Of a stretch of 64,000 bases of DNA, positions 7,514 to 18,252 are shown one piece after another; position 1 is the first letter of the stretch; every line of letters begins with the position of its first letter. The position numbers and the translations under genes are program-made. This DNA is from Streptomyces albiflavescens (GTDB lineage Bacteria; Actinomycetota; Actinomycetes; Streptomycetales; Streptomycetaceae). The stretch lies in contig NZ_BMMM01000016.1 in NCBI RefSeq assembly GCF_014645835.1, forward strand, positions 1 through 64,000. Direction: 5' to 3'. The notes below the pieces were generated by a model, which searched no databases, was not told where the DNA came from, and saw only the letters and a list, made by a program, of their open reading frames with translations.

Positions 7514-8914
7514 TCAAGGCAGCGCCCGGCACAGCGCGTCCAGTGCGCCCGACCATGCGTGGTCCGGTGGTGTGCCGTAGCCCACGACCAGCGCGTCCAG
7601 GGGCTCGGGGGCCGCGTCGGGGTGACGGTAGCGCGACAGGCTGTGGACGGCGAGGCCCTGCCAGGCGGCGGCCTGGACCACTGACTGTTCGGTGCCCTGC
7701 GGGAGGCGGAGCACCGCATGGAGGCCGGCGGCGATGCCGGTGGCGTGGACGGCGGGGGCCCGGGTCGCGAGGGCGGCGACAAGGGCGTCCCGGCGGCGCC
7801 GATAGCGGAGCCGGGCGGCGCGGACGTGTCGGTCGTACGCGCCGGAGGTGATGAACTCGGCGAGGGTCAGCTGGTCCAGGGCTCCGGTGGACCAGCCCCC
7901 GCCGCCCTTCAGCGAGACGACCTCGTCCGCGAGCGACGCGGGCAGCACCAGCCAGCCCAGGCGCAGCGCGGGAGCCAGCGACTTGCTGGCGGTGCCCAGG
8001 TAGACCACGTGGTCGGGGTCGAGGCCCTGCAGCGCGCCGACCGGCCCCCGGTCGTAGCGGAACTCGCCGTCGTAGTCGTCCTCCAGGATCAGCCCGCCGA
8101 TGCGGCGGGCCCAGTCCACCACCGCGGCCCGGCGGTCCGGATGGAGCGGCAGGCCCATGGGGAACTGGTGGGCGGGGGTGAGCAGGACGGCCCGTACGCC
8201 CGTCAAGTCGCTTGCAAGCGTGCCCAGTTCGTCGAAAGGGAGCGGCGTCGTGCGCAGGCCCGAGCGGTGCAGAAGGTTCCAGTGGACGTCCAGGCCGTAC
8301 GACTCCACGGCGAGGGAGCGCAGGCCCCGCTGCCGCAGCACCGCTCCCAGCAGGGTCAGGCCGTCCGAGAAACCGGAACAGATCACGATGCGCTCCGGGT
8401 CTGCCCGTACCCCCCGGGCACGGGAGAGGTAGCCCGCGAGGGCGGTGCGCAGTTCGGGGCGGCCGCGCGGATCGCCGTAGCCGAGGGCGTCGTGCGGCGC
8501 GGCGGTCAGCGCGCGGCGGGCCGCCTTGAGCCATGCGGTGCGCGGGAAGGAGGCGAGGTCGGGGCTGCCGGGGACCAGGTCGTAGGTGGGGCGCCCCTGC
8601 TCTCGTCTGCGGGGCGCCGGCTCCGGCGCCGGTCGCACCACCGTCCGCTCGGCCACCCTCGTGCCCGAGCCCTGGCGTGCGGTGAGCCAGCCCTCCGCGA
8701 CCAGATCGGCGTACGCGTCGGCGACCGTGTTGCGCGCGATGGCGAGATCGGCGGCGAGCGAGCGGGAGGACGGGAGGCGGGTTCCGGGGGCCAGACGGCC
8801 ACTGCGGACCGCCTCGCGCAGCGCGTCCGTCAGGCCCTTGCGGACGCCGGATCCGGTCGGCTCGACATGGAGATCTACCCCGTCGGCCCCCAAAGTGGCC
8901 CGTGTTTTTGCCAT
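7514..8914 (-). CDS. MocR-family transcriptional regulator (GntR wHTH fused to aminotransferase-like domain)
   Basis: 466 aa. Residues about 20-90 form a GntR winged helix (LPSSRSLAADLAIARNTVADAYADLVAEGWL). Residues about 120-460 are a class I aminotransferase fold with Schiff-base lysine motif YLGTASKSLAPALRLGW. MocR proteins sense PLP or an amine adduct and usually control the divergent gene. Here that is the AhpD-like operon at 8962, with candidate operator repeats in the 47-bp gap. It is closer to PdxR-type regulators than to true aminotransferases because of the N-terminal DNA-binding domain. Ligand unknown. Confidence 0.9.
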   Translation of the reverse strand: MAKTRATLGADGVDLHVEPTGSGVRKGLTDALREAVRSGRLAPGTRLPSSRSLAADLAIARNTVADAYADLVAEGWLTARQGSGTRVAERTVVRPAPEPAPRRREQGRPTYDLVPGSPDLASFPRTAWLKAARRALTAAPHDALGYGDPRGRPELRTALAGYLSRARGVRADPERIVICSGFSDGLTLLGAVLRQRGLRSLAVESYGLDVHWNLLHRSGLRTTPLPFDELGTLASDLTGVRAVLLTPAHQFPMGLPLHPDRRAAVVDWARRIGGLILEDDYDGEFRYDRGPVGALQGLDPDHVVYLGTASKSLAPALRLGWLVLPASLADEVVSLKGGGGWSTGALDQLTLAEFITSGAYDRHVRAARLRYRRRRDALVAALATRAPAVHATGIAAGLHAVLRLPQGTEQSVVQAAAWQGLAVHSLSRYRHPDAAPEPLDALVVGYGTPPDHAWSGALDALCRALP

Positions 8915-8943
8915 GTAAATGGACCATACTCCTGGGCTACTCC
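8911..8943. promoter_or_regulatory. Candidate MocR operator/promoter region
   Basis: The divergent gap holds CCATGTAAATGG (inverted CCAT/ATGG) overlapping the MocR start, and two direct TACTCC hexamers at 8928 and 8938, exactly one helical turn apart. Direct repeats at this spacing are typical of MocR operators. The assignment is by position only. Confidence 0.4.
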
Positions 8944-8961
8944 ACTCATAGGGTCGATCAC

Positions 8962-9501
8962 ATGATGACCCACACGGACGAGACCACGAAGAGCACGACG
9001 ACCGAGACGACCGCCGCGACCGTGCGGTACGCCCCCGAGCACAGCCCGCGTCTGAACTGGGCCCAGCTCGCCCCCGACGTCTACAAGGCCATGATCAAGC
9101 TCGATGCGGCGGCCCGGCGGGGTGTGGACCCCGTACTCCTGGAACTGGTGAAGATCCGCGCCTCGCAGCTCAACCACTGCGCCTTCTGCCTCGACATGCA
9201 CACCAAGGACGCGCTCGCGGCGGGCGAGAGCGTCGAGCGGATCGTGCAGCTGAGCGCGTGGGAGGAGTCGGAGCACTTCTACACGGAGCAGGAGCTCGCG
9301 GCGATCGCACTGACCGAGGCGGTCACGGTCCTGACGGACGGCTTTGTGCCGGACGAGGTGTACGAGCGCGCCGCCGCGCACTTCGACGAGGCCGAGCTGG
9401 CCCAGCTGATCGCCGCGATCACGGTGATCAACGCGTGGAACCGGTTCGGCGTGACCTGCCGCCTCGTTCCCGGGCACTACCAGGCCGGACAGTACAAGTG
9501 A
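8962..9501 (+). CDS. AhpD-like carboxymuconolactone decarboxylase-family protein
   Basis: 179 aa. After a Thr-rich N-terminus comes the CMD fold with the redox pair C73-A-F-C76 and H80 in NHCAFCLDMHTKDAL, the AhpD peroxidatic signature. Such proteins act as alkylhydroperoxidase-like reductants rather than as true decarboxylases. The start at ATG 8962 (ATGATG) fits the conserved N-terminus, while the upstream in-frame extension crosses the promoter. It is divergent from the MocR gene and its stop overlaps the next GTG by 4 bp (GTGA). Probably regulated by the MocR protein. Confidence 0.88.
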   Translation: MMTHTDETTKSTTTETTAATVRYAPEHSPRLNWAQLAPDVYKAMIKLDAAARRGVDPVLLELVKIRASQLNHCAFCLDMHTKDALAAGESVERIVQLSAWEESEHFYTEQELAAIALTEAVTVLTDGFVPDEVYERAAAHFDEAELAQLIAAITVINAWNRFGVTCRLVPGHYQAGQYK

Positions 9502-9764
9502 CGGCAGCCCCCGGGACGGCGCGCACGACCCGCCTCGACGTCGGCGTCCGTACCGCGATGCAGGCGCTCAGTGCGGCGGCGAAGAAGGGCACCTCCCGGA
9601 CGAAGTCCGGGGGAGGCCTTGTGCCGGACGAGGTGTACGAGCGGGCGGCCAAGCATTTCGACGAGGGCCGACTGGCTCATCTCATCGGGTTGATCACTGC
9701 CATCAACGGGTGGAACCGGCTGATGGTCAGCCGTCGTATCCCGGCGGGCGGCACGGAATGGTGA
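9498..9764 (+). CDS. Internally deleted AhpD-like paralogue lacking the catalytic core
   Basis: An 88-aa frame opening at GTG 9498 (overlapping the previous stop). Its N-terminus (TTRLDVGVRTAMQALSAAAKKG) and its C-terminus (LVPDEVYERAAKHFDEGRLAHLIGLITAINGWNR) align with the start and end of the neighbouring AhpD-like protein, which has FVPDEVYERAAAHFDEAELAQLIAAITVINAWNR. The middle, including CxxC, is missing. A palindromic repeat sits exactly at the junction (9592-9616). The frame stays open and coupled to both neighbours, so it may be translated, but it should be catalytically dead. It could be called a pseudogene. Confidence 0.6.
   Translation: MTAAPGTARTTRLDVGVRTAMQALSAAAKKGTSRTKSGGGLVPDEVYERAAKHFDEGRLAHLIGLITAINGWNRLMVSRRIPAGGTEW
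9592..9616. repeat. Palindromic repeat at a deletion junction
   Basis: CCTCCCGGAC-GAA-GTCCGGGGGAGG forms a hairpin (2-nt bulge). I recognise the sequence as a frequent intergenic palindrome in Streptomyces. Here it lies inside a reading frame where the AhpD core should be. Confidence 0.65.
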
Positions 9765-10486
9765 GCGAGGTGGTGAGCAAGGCCGAGAGGTTCCGAGCGC
9801 TGCATCATGGCCGTGTCCCGGGCGAGCCGCTGGTCCTGCCCGGCCCCTGGGACGCCGCGAGCGCGCGGGTGTTCGTGGACGCCGGGTTCCCGGCGCTCGC
9901 CACGCCCAGCGCCGGGGTCGCCGCGTCGCTCGGGTACGAGGACGGGGCCACGCCCGCCGACGAGATGTTCGCGGCGGTCGCGCGGATCGTACGGGCCGTC
10001 GACGTGCCCGTGTCCGCGGATGTCGAGGGCGGGTACGGGATCGCGCCCAAGGAGTTGGTGGAGCGGTTGCTGGAAGCGGGTGCGGTCGGCTGCAATCTCG
10101 AGGACTCCGACGGGGGTGTTCTCAAGGATGCGGCGCGGCATGCCGATTGGCTCGCCGAGGTGCGGGGCGCCGCGGGTGGGCAGCTCTTCGTCAACGCTCG
10201 CGTCGATGTCTTCATCCATGGGGACTCGGATCCGGAGCGGGCGATCGAGCGGGCCGCGCTGTACGTGGCGGCCGGGGCCGACTGTGTGTATCCGATCGGG
10301 GCGCCCTCCGACGTACTTCCGCTGCTGCGGGCGGGGATTCAGGGGCCGGTGAACGTGCTCGCTCGGCTGGACGGGCCCTCGATGTCCGAGCTGGGGGAGC
10401 TCGGGGCTACGCGGGTCACGTTCGGGCCGGGGTTGCAGCGGCGCTCGGCCGAGGCAGTGCGGGAGACCGCGGTGGGCCTGCGATAG
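9758..10486 (+). CDS. Isocitrate lyase / PEP mutase superfamily protein
   Basis: 242 aa. It matches the PEP mutase/2-methylisocitrate lyase barrel: PGPWDAASARVFVDAGFPALATPSAGVAASLGYEDG, the metal-binding run SADVEGGYG, NLEDSDGG and FVNARVDVF. It lacks the KKCGH motif of isocitrate lyase, which fits the uncharacterised PrpB/oxaloacetate-hydrolase-like subgroup. It probably cleaves a C-C or P-C bond of a small carboxylate. ATG 9758 overlaps the previous stop (ATGGTGA), so translation is coupled to the AhpD-like genes. A strong terminator hairpin follows. Confidence 0.85.
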   Translation: MVSEVVSKAERFRALHHGRVPGEPLVLPGPWDAASARVFVDAGFPALATPSAGVAASLGYEDGATPADEMFAAVARIVRAVDVPVSADVEGGYGIAPKELVERLLEAGAVGCNLEDSDGGVLKDAARHADWLAEVRGAAGGQLFVNARVDVFIHGDSDPERAIERAALYVAAGADCVYPIGAPSDVLPLLRAGIQGPVNVLARLDGPSMSELGELGATRVTFGPGLQRRSAEAVRETAVGLR

Positions 10487-10528
10487 GTCCGTGCCGGGCG
10501 CCTCTTCGCGAGGCGCCCGGCACGGGAC
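10486..10528 (+). terminator. Intrinsic-type terminator hairpin
   Basis: Stem GTGCCGGGCGCCTC (10491-10504) pairs with GAGGCGCCCGGCAC (10510-10523) around TTCGC, immediately after the stop codon. There is no clear T-tract, as is usual in Streptomyces. Confidence 0.8.
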
Positions 10529-10551
10529 CACGCCCACGCCCACGCCCACGG

Positions 10552-10582
10552 CTACGGGGCTACGGGGCTACGGGGCTACGGG
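10552..10582. repeat. 8-bp tandem repeat overlapping a stop codon
   Basis: CTACGGGG repeats four times. The stop codon of the minus-strand binding-protein gene (CTA at 10576-10578) lies in the last unit. A CGCCCA hexamer repeat precedes it. Confidence 0.8.
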
Positions 10583-11532
10583 AGCCATGTCCTCCACGTC
10601 GACTCGTGTTCCCGCACCCACTTCTTCGCCGCCTCCTGAGCCGACAGCTTGTCGTTGGCGATCATCAGGGAGACCTCGTTCTGGTCCTCGGTCGTCCACG
10701 TGAAGTTCTTCAGGAACTGGGCCGCCTTGCCGCCGGTCTTCGCGAAGTCCGCGTTGAGGTACTTCTGGAGCGGGGTGTGCGGGTACGCGCAGGCGACCTT
10801 CTGCGGGTCAGCGTCGCAGCCCTCCTGGTAGGCCGGGAGCTTCACCTCGGTCATGGGGACCTTCTTGAAGAGCCACTGCGGGGAGTACCAGTAGGTGAGG
10901 AAGGGCTTCTTGTCCTTGGCGAACTGCTTGATCTGGGTGATCTGCGCGGCCTCCGAACCGGCGAACACCACCTGGTAGTTCAGCTTCAGGTTGTTGACCA
11001 GGGCCTTGTCATTGGTGACGTAGGACGGGGAGCCGTCGAGGAGCTGGCCCTTGCCGCCGCTCTCCGCGGTGCGGAGCTGGTCGGCGTACTTGTTGAGGTT
11101 CTTCCAGTCCGTCACGTCCGGGTGCTGCTGGGCGAAGTACGTGGGGACGTACCAGCCGATGTGGCCGGTGACACCCAGGTCGCCGCCGCGCGCGATGGTC
11201 TTCTTGTCCTCGACGTAGCGCTTCTCCTGGTCGGGGTGGCCCCAGTCCTCCAGGATCGCGTCGACCCGGCCCTGGCTGAGCGCGTCCCAGGCGGGGACCT
11301 CGTCGACCTGGACCGTGTCGACGCGGTAGCCGAGCTCGTGCTCCAGCAGGTACTGGGCCACGGCCTCGTTGGACTGGGCGCCGACCCACGACTGCACGGA
11401 CAGGGTCACGGTCTTGGCGCCCTGGGCGTTCGCGAAGGGCGAGGCCTGCTTGGTCATGTCGGCGGCGCCGCAGCCGGTCAGCAGCATCAGGGCCGAGGCA
11501 CCGGCCACCACATGAGTCGTACGCAGTCGCAT
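10576..11532 (-). CDS. Glycine betaine/choline ABC transporter substrate-binding lipoprotein
   Basis: 318 aa. The signal peptide ends in lipobox LTGC (Cys about 21), so it is a lipid-anchored extracellular receptor. The body is an OpuAC-type domain with conserved aromatic-cage segments VDAILEDWGHPDQ, GHIGWYVPTYF and LTYWYSPQWLF, which bind quaternary ammonium groups. It is last in the operon, 1 nt after the permease stop. Together with the ATPase and permease it forms a complete importer next to the choline-to-betaine enzymes, so choline and/or glycine betaine is the likely cargo. Symbol left blank because opuA/proX naming is uncertain. Confidence 0.9.
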   Translation of the reverse strand: MRLRTTHVVAGASALMLLTGCGAADMTKQASPFANAQGAKTVTLSVQSWVGAQSNEAVAQYLLEHELGYRVDTVQVDEVPAWDALSQGRVDAILEDWGHPDQEKRYVEDKKTIARGGDLGVTGHIGWYVPTYFAQQHPDVTDWKNLNKYADQLRTAESGGKGQLLDGSPSYVTNDKALVNNLKLNYQVVFAGSEAAQITQIKQFAKDKKPFLTYWYSPQWLFKKVPMTEVKLPAYQEGCDADPQKVACAYPHTPLQKYLNADFAKTGGKAAQFLKNFTWTTEDQNEVSLMIANDKLSAQEAAKKWVREHESTWRTWLP

Positions 11533-11533
11533 G

Positions 11534-13491
11534 TCAGGCTCCCTTCTTCGCGCGGCGTTCGGTCGGCTGGGTCACCCGGTCGAGCATCAGGCCGAGACAG
11601 ACGATGGCGGCGCCGGCGACCAGGCCGGTCGCCAGGTCGCCCTGGGCGAGGCCGAAGACGACGTCGTAGCCGAGCGCCCCGCCGCCGACGAGACCGCCGA
11701 TGATGACGACGGCGAGGACGAGGACGACGCCCTGGTTGACGGCGAGGAGCAGTGCGGGGCGGGCCAGCGGCAGCTGGACCTGGCGCAGTTGCTGCCCGCT
11801 GGTCGCGCCGAGCGAGCGGGCCGACTCCAGCGCGGCCGGATCGACGGCACGCAGGCCCTGGGTGGTGATGCGGACGACGGCCGGCAGGGCGTAGACGACC
11901 GCAGCGGCCACGGCGGGCGCGCGGCCCACGCCGAACAGCGCCACCACCGGGATCAGATACACGAACTGCGGCATGGTCTGGAAGACGTCAAGCACCGGAC
12001 GCAGCAGGCGCTCGACGCGCTCACTGCGCGCGGCGGCGATGCCGATCGCGAAGCCGAGCACGAGGGTCACGGCGACCGCCGCGAGCACCTGCGAGAGCGT
12101 GTCGAGCGACGGCTTCCAGACACCCAGCACACCGATCGCGGCCATCGCGAGGACGGCGGTGAGCGCGGTGCGCCAGGTGCCGATCAGCCAGGCGAGGGCG
12201 GCGACGATCAGGAGGACCGACCACCAGGGCAGCCACTGGAGGCCGTCCCGGAGCGGGTCCAGGATCCAGGTCGTGAAATGGCCCGCCCAGTCGGCGGTGC
12301 CGCCGATGTAGGGGACGCCGGAGTAGAGGTGGTCGGTCATCCAGTCGACGGCGCGGTTCACCGGCTCGGCGATGTGGACGGCCCAGGCGTCGGGCCAGTC
12401 GAGGAGGTCCGTGAGACGTCCGGCGAGCGCGACGGCGACGGCCACGACGGCGGCGTACGCCCATGCCCTCGGGTTCCCCCGCGAGTCGCCCCCGAGCCGC
12501 TCCCCCGCCGCTCCCGTCACCCGGTCCAGGACGACCGCGAGCAGCACGATCGGGATTCCCGCGGCCAGCGCGGCGCCGACGTCGACGGAGGCCAGCGCCT
12601 GGTAGACGCGGTCTCCCAGGCCGCCCGCGCCGATCACGGAGGCGATCACGGCCATGGACAGCGCCATCATGATCGTCTGGTTGAGGCCGAGCAGGAGTTC
12701 CTTGCGGGCCAGGGGCAGACGTGCGGTGAGCAGCCGCTGGCGGGCCGTGGCGCCGAGCGAGGCGACGGCCTCCATCACCCCGGTGTCCGCGCCGCGCAGA
12801 CCCAGCGCGGTGAGGCGGGCCATGGGCGGGGCGGCGTACACGACGGTCGCGAGTACGGCCGCGGGGACGCCGATGCCGAAGACCAGCACGACGGGGAGGA
12901 GGTACGCGAACGCCGGGAGCACCTGCATGGTGTCCAGCACGGGCCGCAGTGCGCGGTACGTGCGGTCGGACAGGCCCGCGGCGAGGCCGAGCAGCGTGCC
13001 CAGTGCCACGGAGGCGAGCACGGCGACCACCATGAGCGCCAGCGTCTGCATGGTGGGGACCCACATGCCGAGCAGGCCGCAGGTGAGGAACGCGGCGGCG
13101 GTGCCGAGGGCCAGCCGTACGCCCGCCGTTCGCCAGGCGACGAGGGCCGCCACGGCTGTCACGCCTGCCCAGCCCGCTGCGAGCAGCACGAGGTAGACGG
13201 CGCGTACGGACAGGACGACGGCGTTGCTGATGTAGCCGAAGAAGTACAGGAACAGAGGGTGGCTGTCCCTGTTGTCGATGATCCAGGTGCTGACCTTGCC
13301 GAGCGGGTCGGTGAGGTCGACGGTGAGCGCGTGCGGCCAGGTTCCGCTGGCCCAACGGGCGTTGAGGAAGGGCACGATCACGGCTGCCGCCAGGGCCAGC
13401 AGGAGGAGCTTGCCTGCGGCACGGTGGCGGACCAGGGCTCTGGCTCGGTCCGCCAACCCGGTATGGCCGATGGGGGCGGTGGCTGTAGCCA

Positions 13492-13492
<1 letters not shown>
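11534..13492 (-). CDS. Fused double permease of a glycine betaine ABC transporter
   Basis: 652 aa, about twice a usual OpuAB/ProW permease (about 280). It contains two homologous BPD-type units. The first has the EAA-like loop VMEAVASLGATARQRLLTARLPLARKE (about residues 240-265). The second has ALESARSLGATSGQQLRQVQLPLARPA (about 560-585). Each unit has about five to six TM segments, and an extracellular stretch (about 350-420) joins them. One polypeptide therefore supplies both permease halves. The start overlaps the ATPase stop by 1 nt (TGATG), giving tight coupling. ATG 13492. Confidence 0.9.
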
Positions 13493-14780
<1,288 letters not shown>

Positions 14781-14781
<1 letters not shown>

Positions 14782-16310
14782 CACGCAGCACCCCCGATCA
14801 GGTCGGCGCACTTCTCCCCGACCATGAGCACCCCGATCATCGGGTTCACGGCCGGCATCGTCGGGAAGACGGACGCGTCGGCGATCCGGATGCCGTCGAG
14901 ACCGAGGATTCGCAACTCGGGGTCGACGACCGCGAGTTCGTCCGACGGCGCGCCCATACGGCAGGTGCCCGCCGGGTGGTACACGGTGTGCGCCACGTGG
15001 CGCGCGTACGCGCTGAGCTCCTCGTCGTCCGTGACGGCGGGGCCGGGGCACACCTCGCGCTTGAGCCATCCCGCGAGCGGCTCGGCCTTGGCTATCTCGC
15101 GGGCGATCTTGATGCCGTCGACGAGGGTACGGCCGTCGTAGTCGTCCTCGTCCGTGAAGTAGCGGAAGTCGAGGGCGGGCTTCACGGCCGGGTCGGGGCT
15201 GGTCAGGTACAGGCGCCCGCGGCTGCGTGGCTTGGGGATGTTGGGGGTCATCGACACGCCGTGCGCCGGGCGCACGTAGCCGAGCCGCTCCGGATTGTCC
15301 GTGAAGGGGACCTGGTAGAAGTGGAACATCAGGTCTGGCCCCGGGTGCTCCGGATCGCGGCGCACGAACAGGCCCGCGTCGGAGTCCATGGCCGAGTTCT
15401 CGGGGATGGGCCCGTCGGTCTCCCAGACGATGACGGACTCGGGGTGGTCGAGCAGGTTCTCGCCGACACCGGGGAGGTCGAGCGCGACCGGGATGCCGAG
15501 CGCCTCCAGTTCGGCACGCGGCCCGATGCCGGAGTGCAGCAGCAGTCGCGGCGAGTCCACGGCGCCCGCGCACAGCAGGACCTCGGTGCGAGCCCGTACG
15601 AGGATCTCCTCGCCGTCCTTGGTGCGGACGTGCACGCCCGTCGCCCGCGTCCCGTCCAGCTCCAGCTTGTACGCCCAGGTCTCCAGCAGCAGCGTCAGGT
15701 TGGCGCGCTGGTCCATCACCGGATGCAGGTACGCCACCGACGCGCTCGACCGCTTGTTGTTCTCCGGGTGGTACGCCAGGTCGAAGAAGCCGACGCCCTC
15801 GGTGAACGGCTTCTTGTTGAAGCCTTCGACACGCGGTACGCCGAGCGCCTGCTGCGCCGCGTCGACGAAGTCGCGGGCGATGGCGTTCCGGTCCTTCTCG
15901 TCGACCGCGACGATGTTGTTGAGGAGCCGTGCGTAGTACGCCTCCATCGGCACCGCGCCCCAGCCCTTGGCGCCCGCCGCCTCCCACTCGTCCCAGTCGG
16001 ACGGCAGCGGCTTGAACGCGATCAGCGTGTTGTGGGACGAGCAGCCACCGAGCACCCGGGCGCGGCTGTGCCGGATGTGCGAGTTGCCGCGCGGCTGCTC
16101 GGTCGTCGGGTAGTCGTAGTCCAACTCTCCGCCGAGCAGGCCCATCCAGCGGCGCAGGGTGAGGACGTCCTCGCGGTCGACGTCACTGGGGCCGCCCTCG
16201 ATGACGGCGACGGTGACGTCCGGGTTCTCGGTGAGGCGGGATGCGATGACGGAGCCCGCCGTGCCGCCGCCGATGACGACGTAGTCGTACGTGTTCTCGT
16301 GCTGGGACAT
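14781..16310 (-). CDS. Choline oxidase-like GMC oxidoreductase
   Basis: 509 aa flavoenzyme oxidising choline to betaine aldehyde (possibly on to betaine). It has FAD motif DYVVIGGGTAGS (residues 9-20) and GGCSSHN with H93 at the position of the covalent FAD histidine of Arthrobacter choline oxidase. DHPESV keeps the choline-binding Glu, and the catalytic pair is H445 (YHPAGTCRMG) and N489 (VNPMIG). These favour the oxidase class over BetA dehydrogenase. ATG 16310 is chosen because a GGAGGAG site lies 9 nt before it. ATG 16337 would place that site inside the gene. Operon with betB and the importer. Confidence 0.9.
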
Positions 16311-16400
16311 GAAGTGGTGCTCCTCCGGGGCGTGCAAGGTACGGCGCGTAGTGGTGATGAGGGGACGGGGCGCGGGGGGACGGGGCGGGGACGGCGGGCT

Positions 16401-16504
16401 TCAGCCGGCGAACCGGCGGCTCGGGATCAGCCGGCGAAAGAGCGGCTCGGGATCAGCCCGTGAACCAGCGGACCGGGATCAGCCCGTGAACCAGCGGACC
16501 GGCT
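16401..16504. repeat. 26-bp tandem repeat duplicating the 3' end of betB
   Basis: Four units of 26 bp begin with TCAGCC at 16401, 16427, 16453 and 16479. The last unit is the true end of betB (Val-Arg-Trp-Phe-Thr-Gly-stop on the minus strand). Units 3 and 4 are identical over their 24 shared bases, and units 1-2 have drifted. Each unit carries a copy of the stop codon. Confidence 0.9.
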
Positions 16505-17990
16505 TCGGCGCGAGGTTCTGGTACACGTGCTTCGTCTCGCGGTACTCGGCGAGACCGGCCGGGCCGAGCTCGCGCCCCACCCCGCTCTTGCCGAAGCCGC
16601 CCCACTCCGCCTGCGGAAGGTAGGGGTGGAAGTCGTTGATCCAGACGGTGCCGTGCCGCAGCCGTCCGGCCACGCGGCGGGCGCGGCCCGCGTCGGCGGT
16701 CCAGACGGCGCCGGCGAGCCCGTACTCGGTGTCGTTGGCGAGCGCGACGGCCTCGTCCTCGGTGCGGAAGGTCTCCACCGTGAGGACCGGCCCGAAGACC
16801 TCCTCACGGACGACCCTCATCTCGCGGTGACACTGGTCGAGAACGGTCGGCTCGTAGAAGTACCCGGTGGCGGGCCGGACGTCGGACGGCTCGGGCCGCT
16901 TGCCGCCCGCCCGCAGCACCGCGCCCTCGGCCAGCGCGGAGGCGACGTACGCCTCGGTCTTCTCGCGCTGCTGCTCGGAGACGAGCGGACCGCACTCCAC
17001 ACCCTTCTCGGTACCGCGCCCGAGCCTGATCCGCCCGGCCCTTCGGGCGAGTTCGGCGACGAAGCGCTCGCGCACGGACTCCTCGACGATGAGGCGCGAC
17101 CCGGCGGAACACACCTGACCGCTGTGGATGAAGGCGGCGTTCAGGGCCTGGTCGACGGCGGTGTCGAAGCCTTCCTCGGTCGCGCAGGCATCGGCGAAGA
17201 CGACGTTCGGGTTCTTGCCGCCGAGTTCGAGGGCGACCTTCTTGACGCTCACGGCGGCGGCCTGCGCGACCTTCGTCCCGCTGATGAGGCCGCCCGTGAA
17301 CGAGACGAGGTCGACGTCGGGGTGTTCGGCGAGCCGTGCGCCGACCGTGTGCCCCGGCCCGGTCACGATGTTGGCGACCCCGGCGGGCAGCCCGGCCTCG
17401 ACCAGCAGCTCGATCAGTGCGACGGTCGTCAGCGGAGTGATCTCGCTGGGCTTGACGACGAAGGTGTTCCCGGCAGCCAGCGCGGGTGCGATCTTCCAGC
17501 TTGCCTGCAGGAGCGGGTAGTTCCAGGGCGTGATCATCGCGCAGACGCCGACGGGCTCGTGCACCACGACGCTGTGGATGTCGTCGGAGCCCGCGTCCAC
17601 GACCCGTCCGCCGCCCTCGCCCACGACGAGCTCGGCGAAGTACCGGAACGCGTCGGCGACACAGTCGATGTCGACGCGCCCCTCCTCAAGGGTCTTGCCC
17701 GCGTCGCGGCTCTCCAGGAGTCCGAGCCGCTCGCGATCGCGTACGAGGAGATCGGCGACGCGACGCAGGAGGGCGGCACGTTCGACCACCGGGGTGTGCG
17801 GCCACGGGCCCGCGTCGAAGGCGCGGCGGGCGGCCTCGACGGCCACGTCCGTGTCCTTCTCATCACCCTCCGCGACCAGGGCGAACGGCTCGGCATCGGC
17901 GGGATCGAGGATCTCGCGGGTGGCGCGGGAGAGGGCTTCGCGCCACTCGCCGCCCACATGAATGGTCTGTTGTGCCTGCTGTCCGGCCAT
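16479..17990 (-). CDS. betB: Betaine aldehyde dehydrogenase
   Basis: NAD(P)-dependent oxidation of betaine aldehyde to glycine betaine, the second step of choline-derived osmoprotection. 503 aa, normal ALDH length. Catalytic residues are N157 (PWNYPLLQ), E255 (VALELGGKNPN) and C294 (GQVCSAGSR). The C-terminal NDFHPYLPQAEWGGFGKSGVGRELG fits the BADH/ALDH9 group. ATG 17990 has GGAAGG 11 nt upstream. It is the first gene of the betB-choline oxidase-ABC transporter operon. Its last codons are tandemly duplicated downstream (26-bp repeats). Likely controlled by the divergent MarR-GNAT gene or by osmolarity. Confidence 0.92.
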   Translation of the reverse strand: MAGQQAQQTIHVGGEWREALSRATREILDPADAEPFALVAEGDEKDTDVAVEAARRAFDAGPWPHTPVVERAALLRRVADLLVRDRERLGLLESRDAGKTLEEGRVDIDCVADAFRYFAELVVGEGGGRVVDAGSDDIHSVVVHEPVGVCAMITPWNYPLLQASWKIAPALAAGNTFVVKPSEITPLTTVALIELLVEAGLPAGVANIVTGPGHTVGARLAEHPDVDLVSFTGGLISGTKVAQAAAVSVKKVALELGGKNPNVVFADACATEEGFDTAVDQALNAAFIHSGQVCSAGSRLIVEESVRERFVAELARRAGRIRLGRGTEKGVECGPLVSEQQREKTEAYVASALAEGAVLRAGGKRPEPSDVRPATGYFYEPTVLDQCHREMRVVREEVFGPVLTVETFRTEDEAVALANDTEYGLAGAVWTADAGRARRVAGRLRHGTVWINDFHPYLPQAEWGGFGKSGVGRELGPAGLAEYRETKHVYQNLAPKPVRWFTG

Positions 17991-18094
17991 GATCGGTGTT
18001 GCCTTCCGTTCCTGTTCAGTGCCCCTGCGCCACACGCGTGTCACCTCGGGGGCCGGGAGCACCTGCCCCCCGCCCCCGGATGCATGCACAACCC

Positions 18095-18118
18095 GTGACC
18101 AAAAGTGCGCCGGGTCAC
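18095..18118. promoter_or_regulatory. Inverted repeat upstream of betB
   Basis: GTGACC and GGTCAC are separated by 12 nt, about 100 bp before the betB start. This could be an operator or a small hairpin. Support is positional only. Confidence 0.3.
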
Positions 18119-18252
18119 TGAAAAAGTGTGGGAAATGCCGCCAAATCGCCCGAACTGAATGCCGAGAGTGATCGCCCCGTCGACTTCATGGCCCTCGGCG
18201 CTCCCTCCGGCTCATGGACACCGGCACGCCCTCCCCCTATGGACGCCCATAT

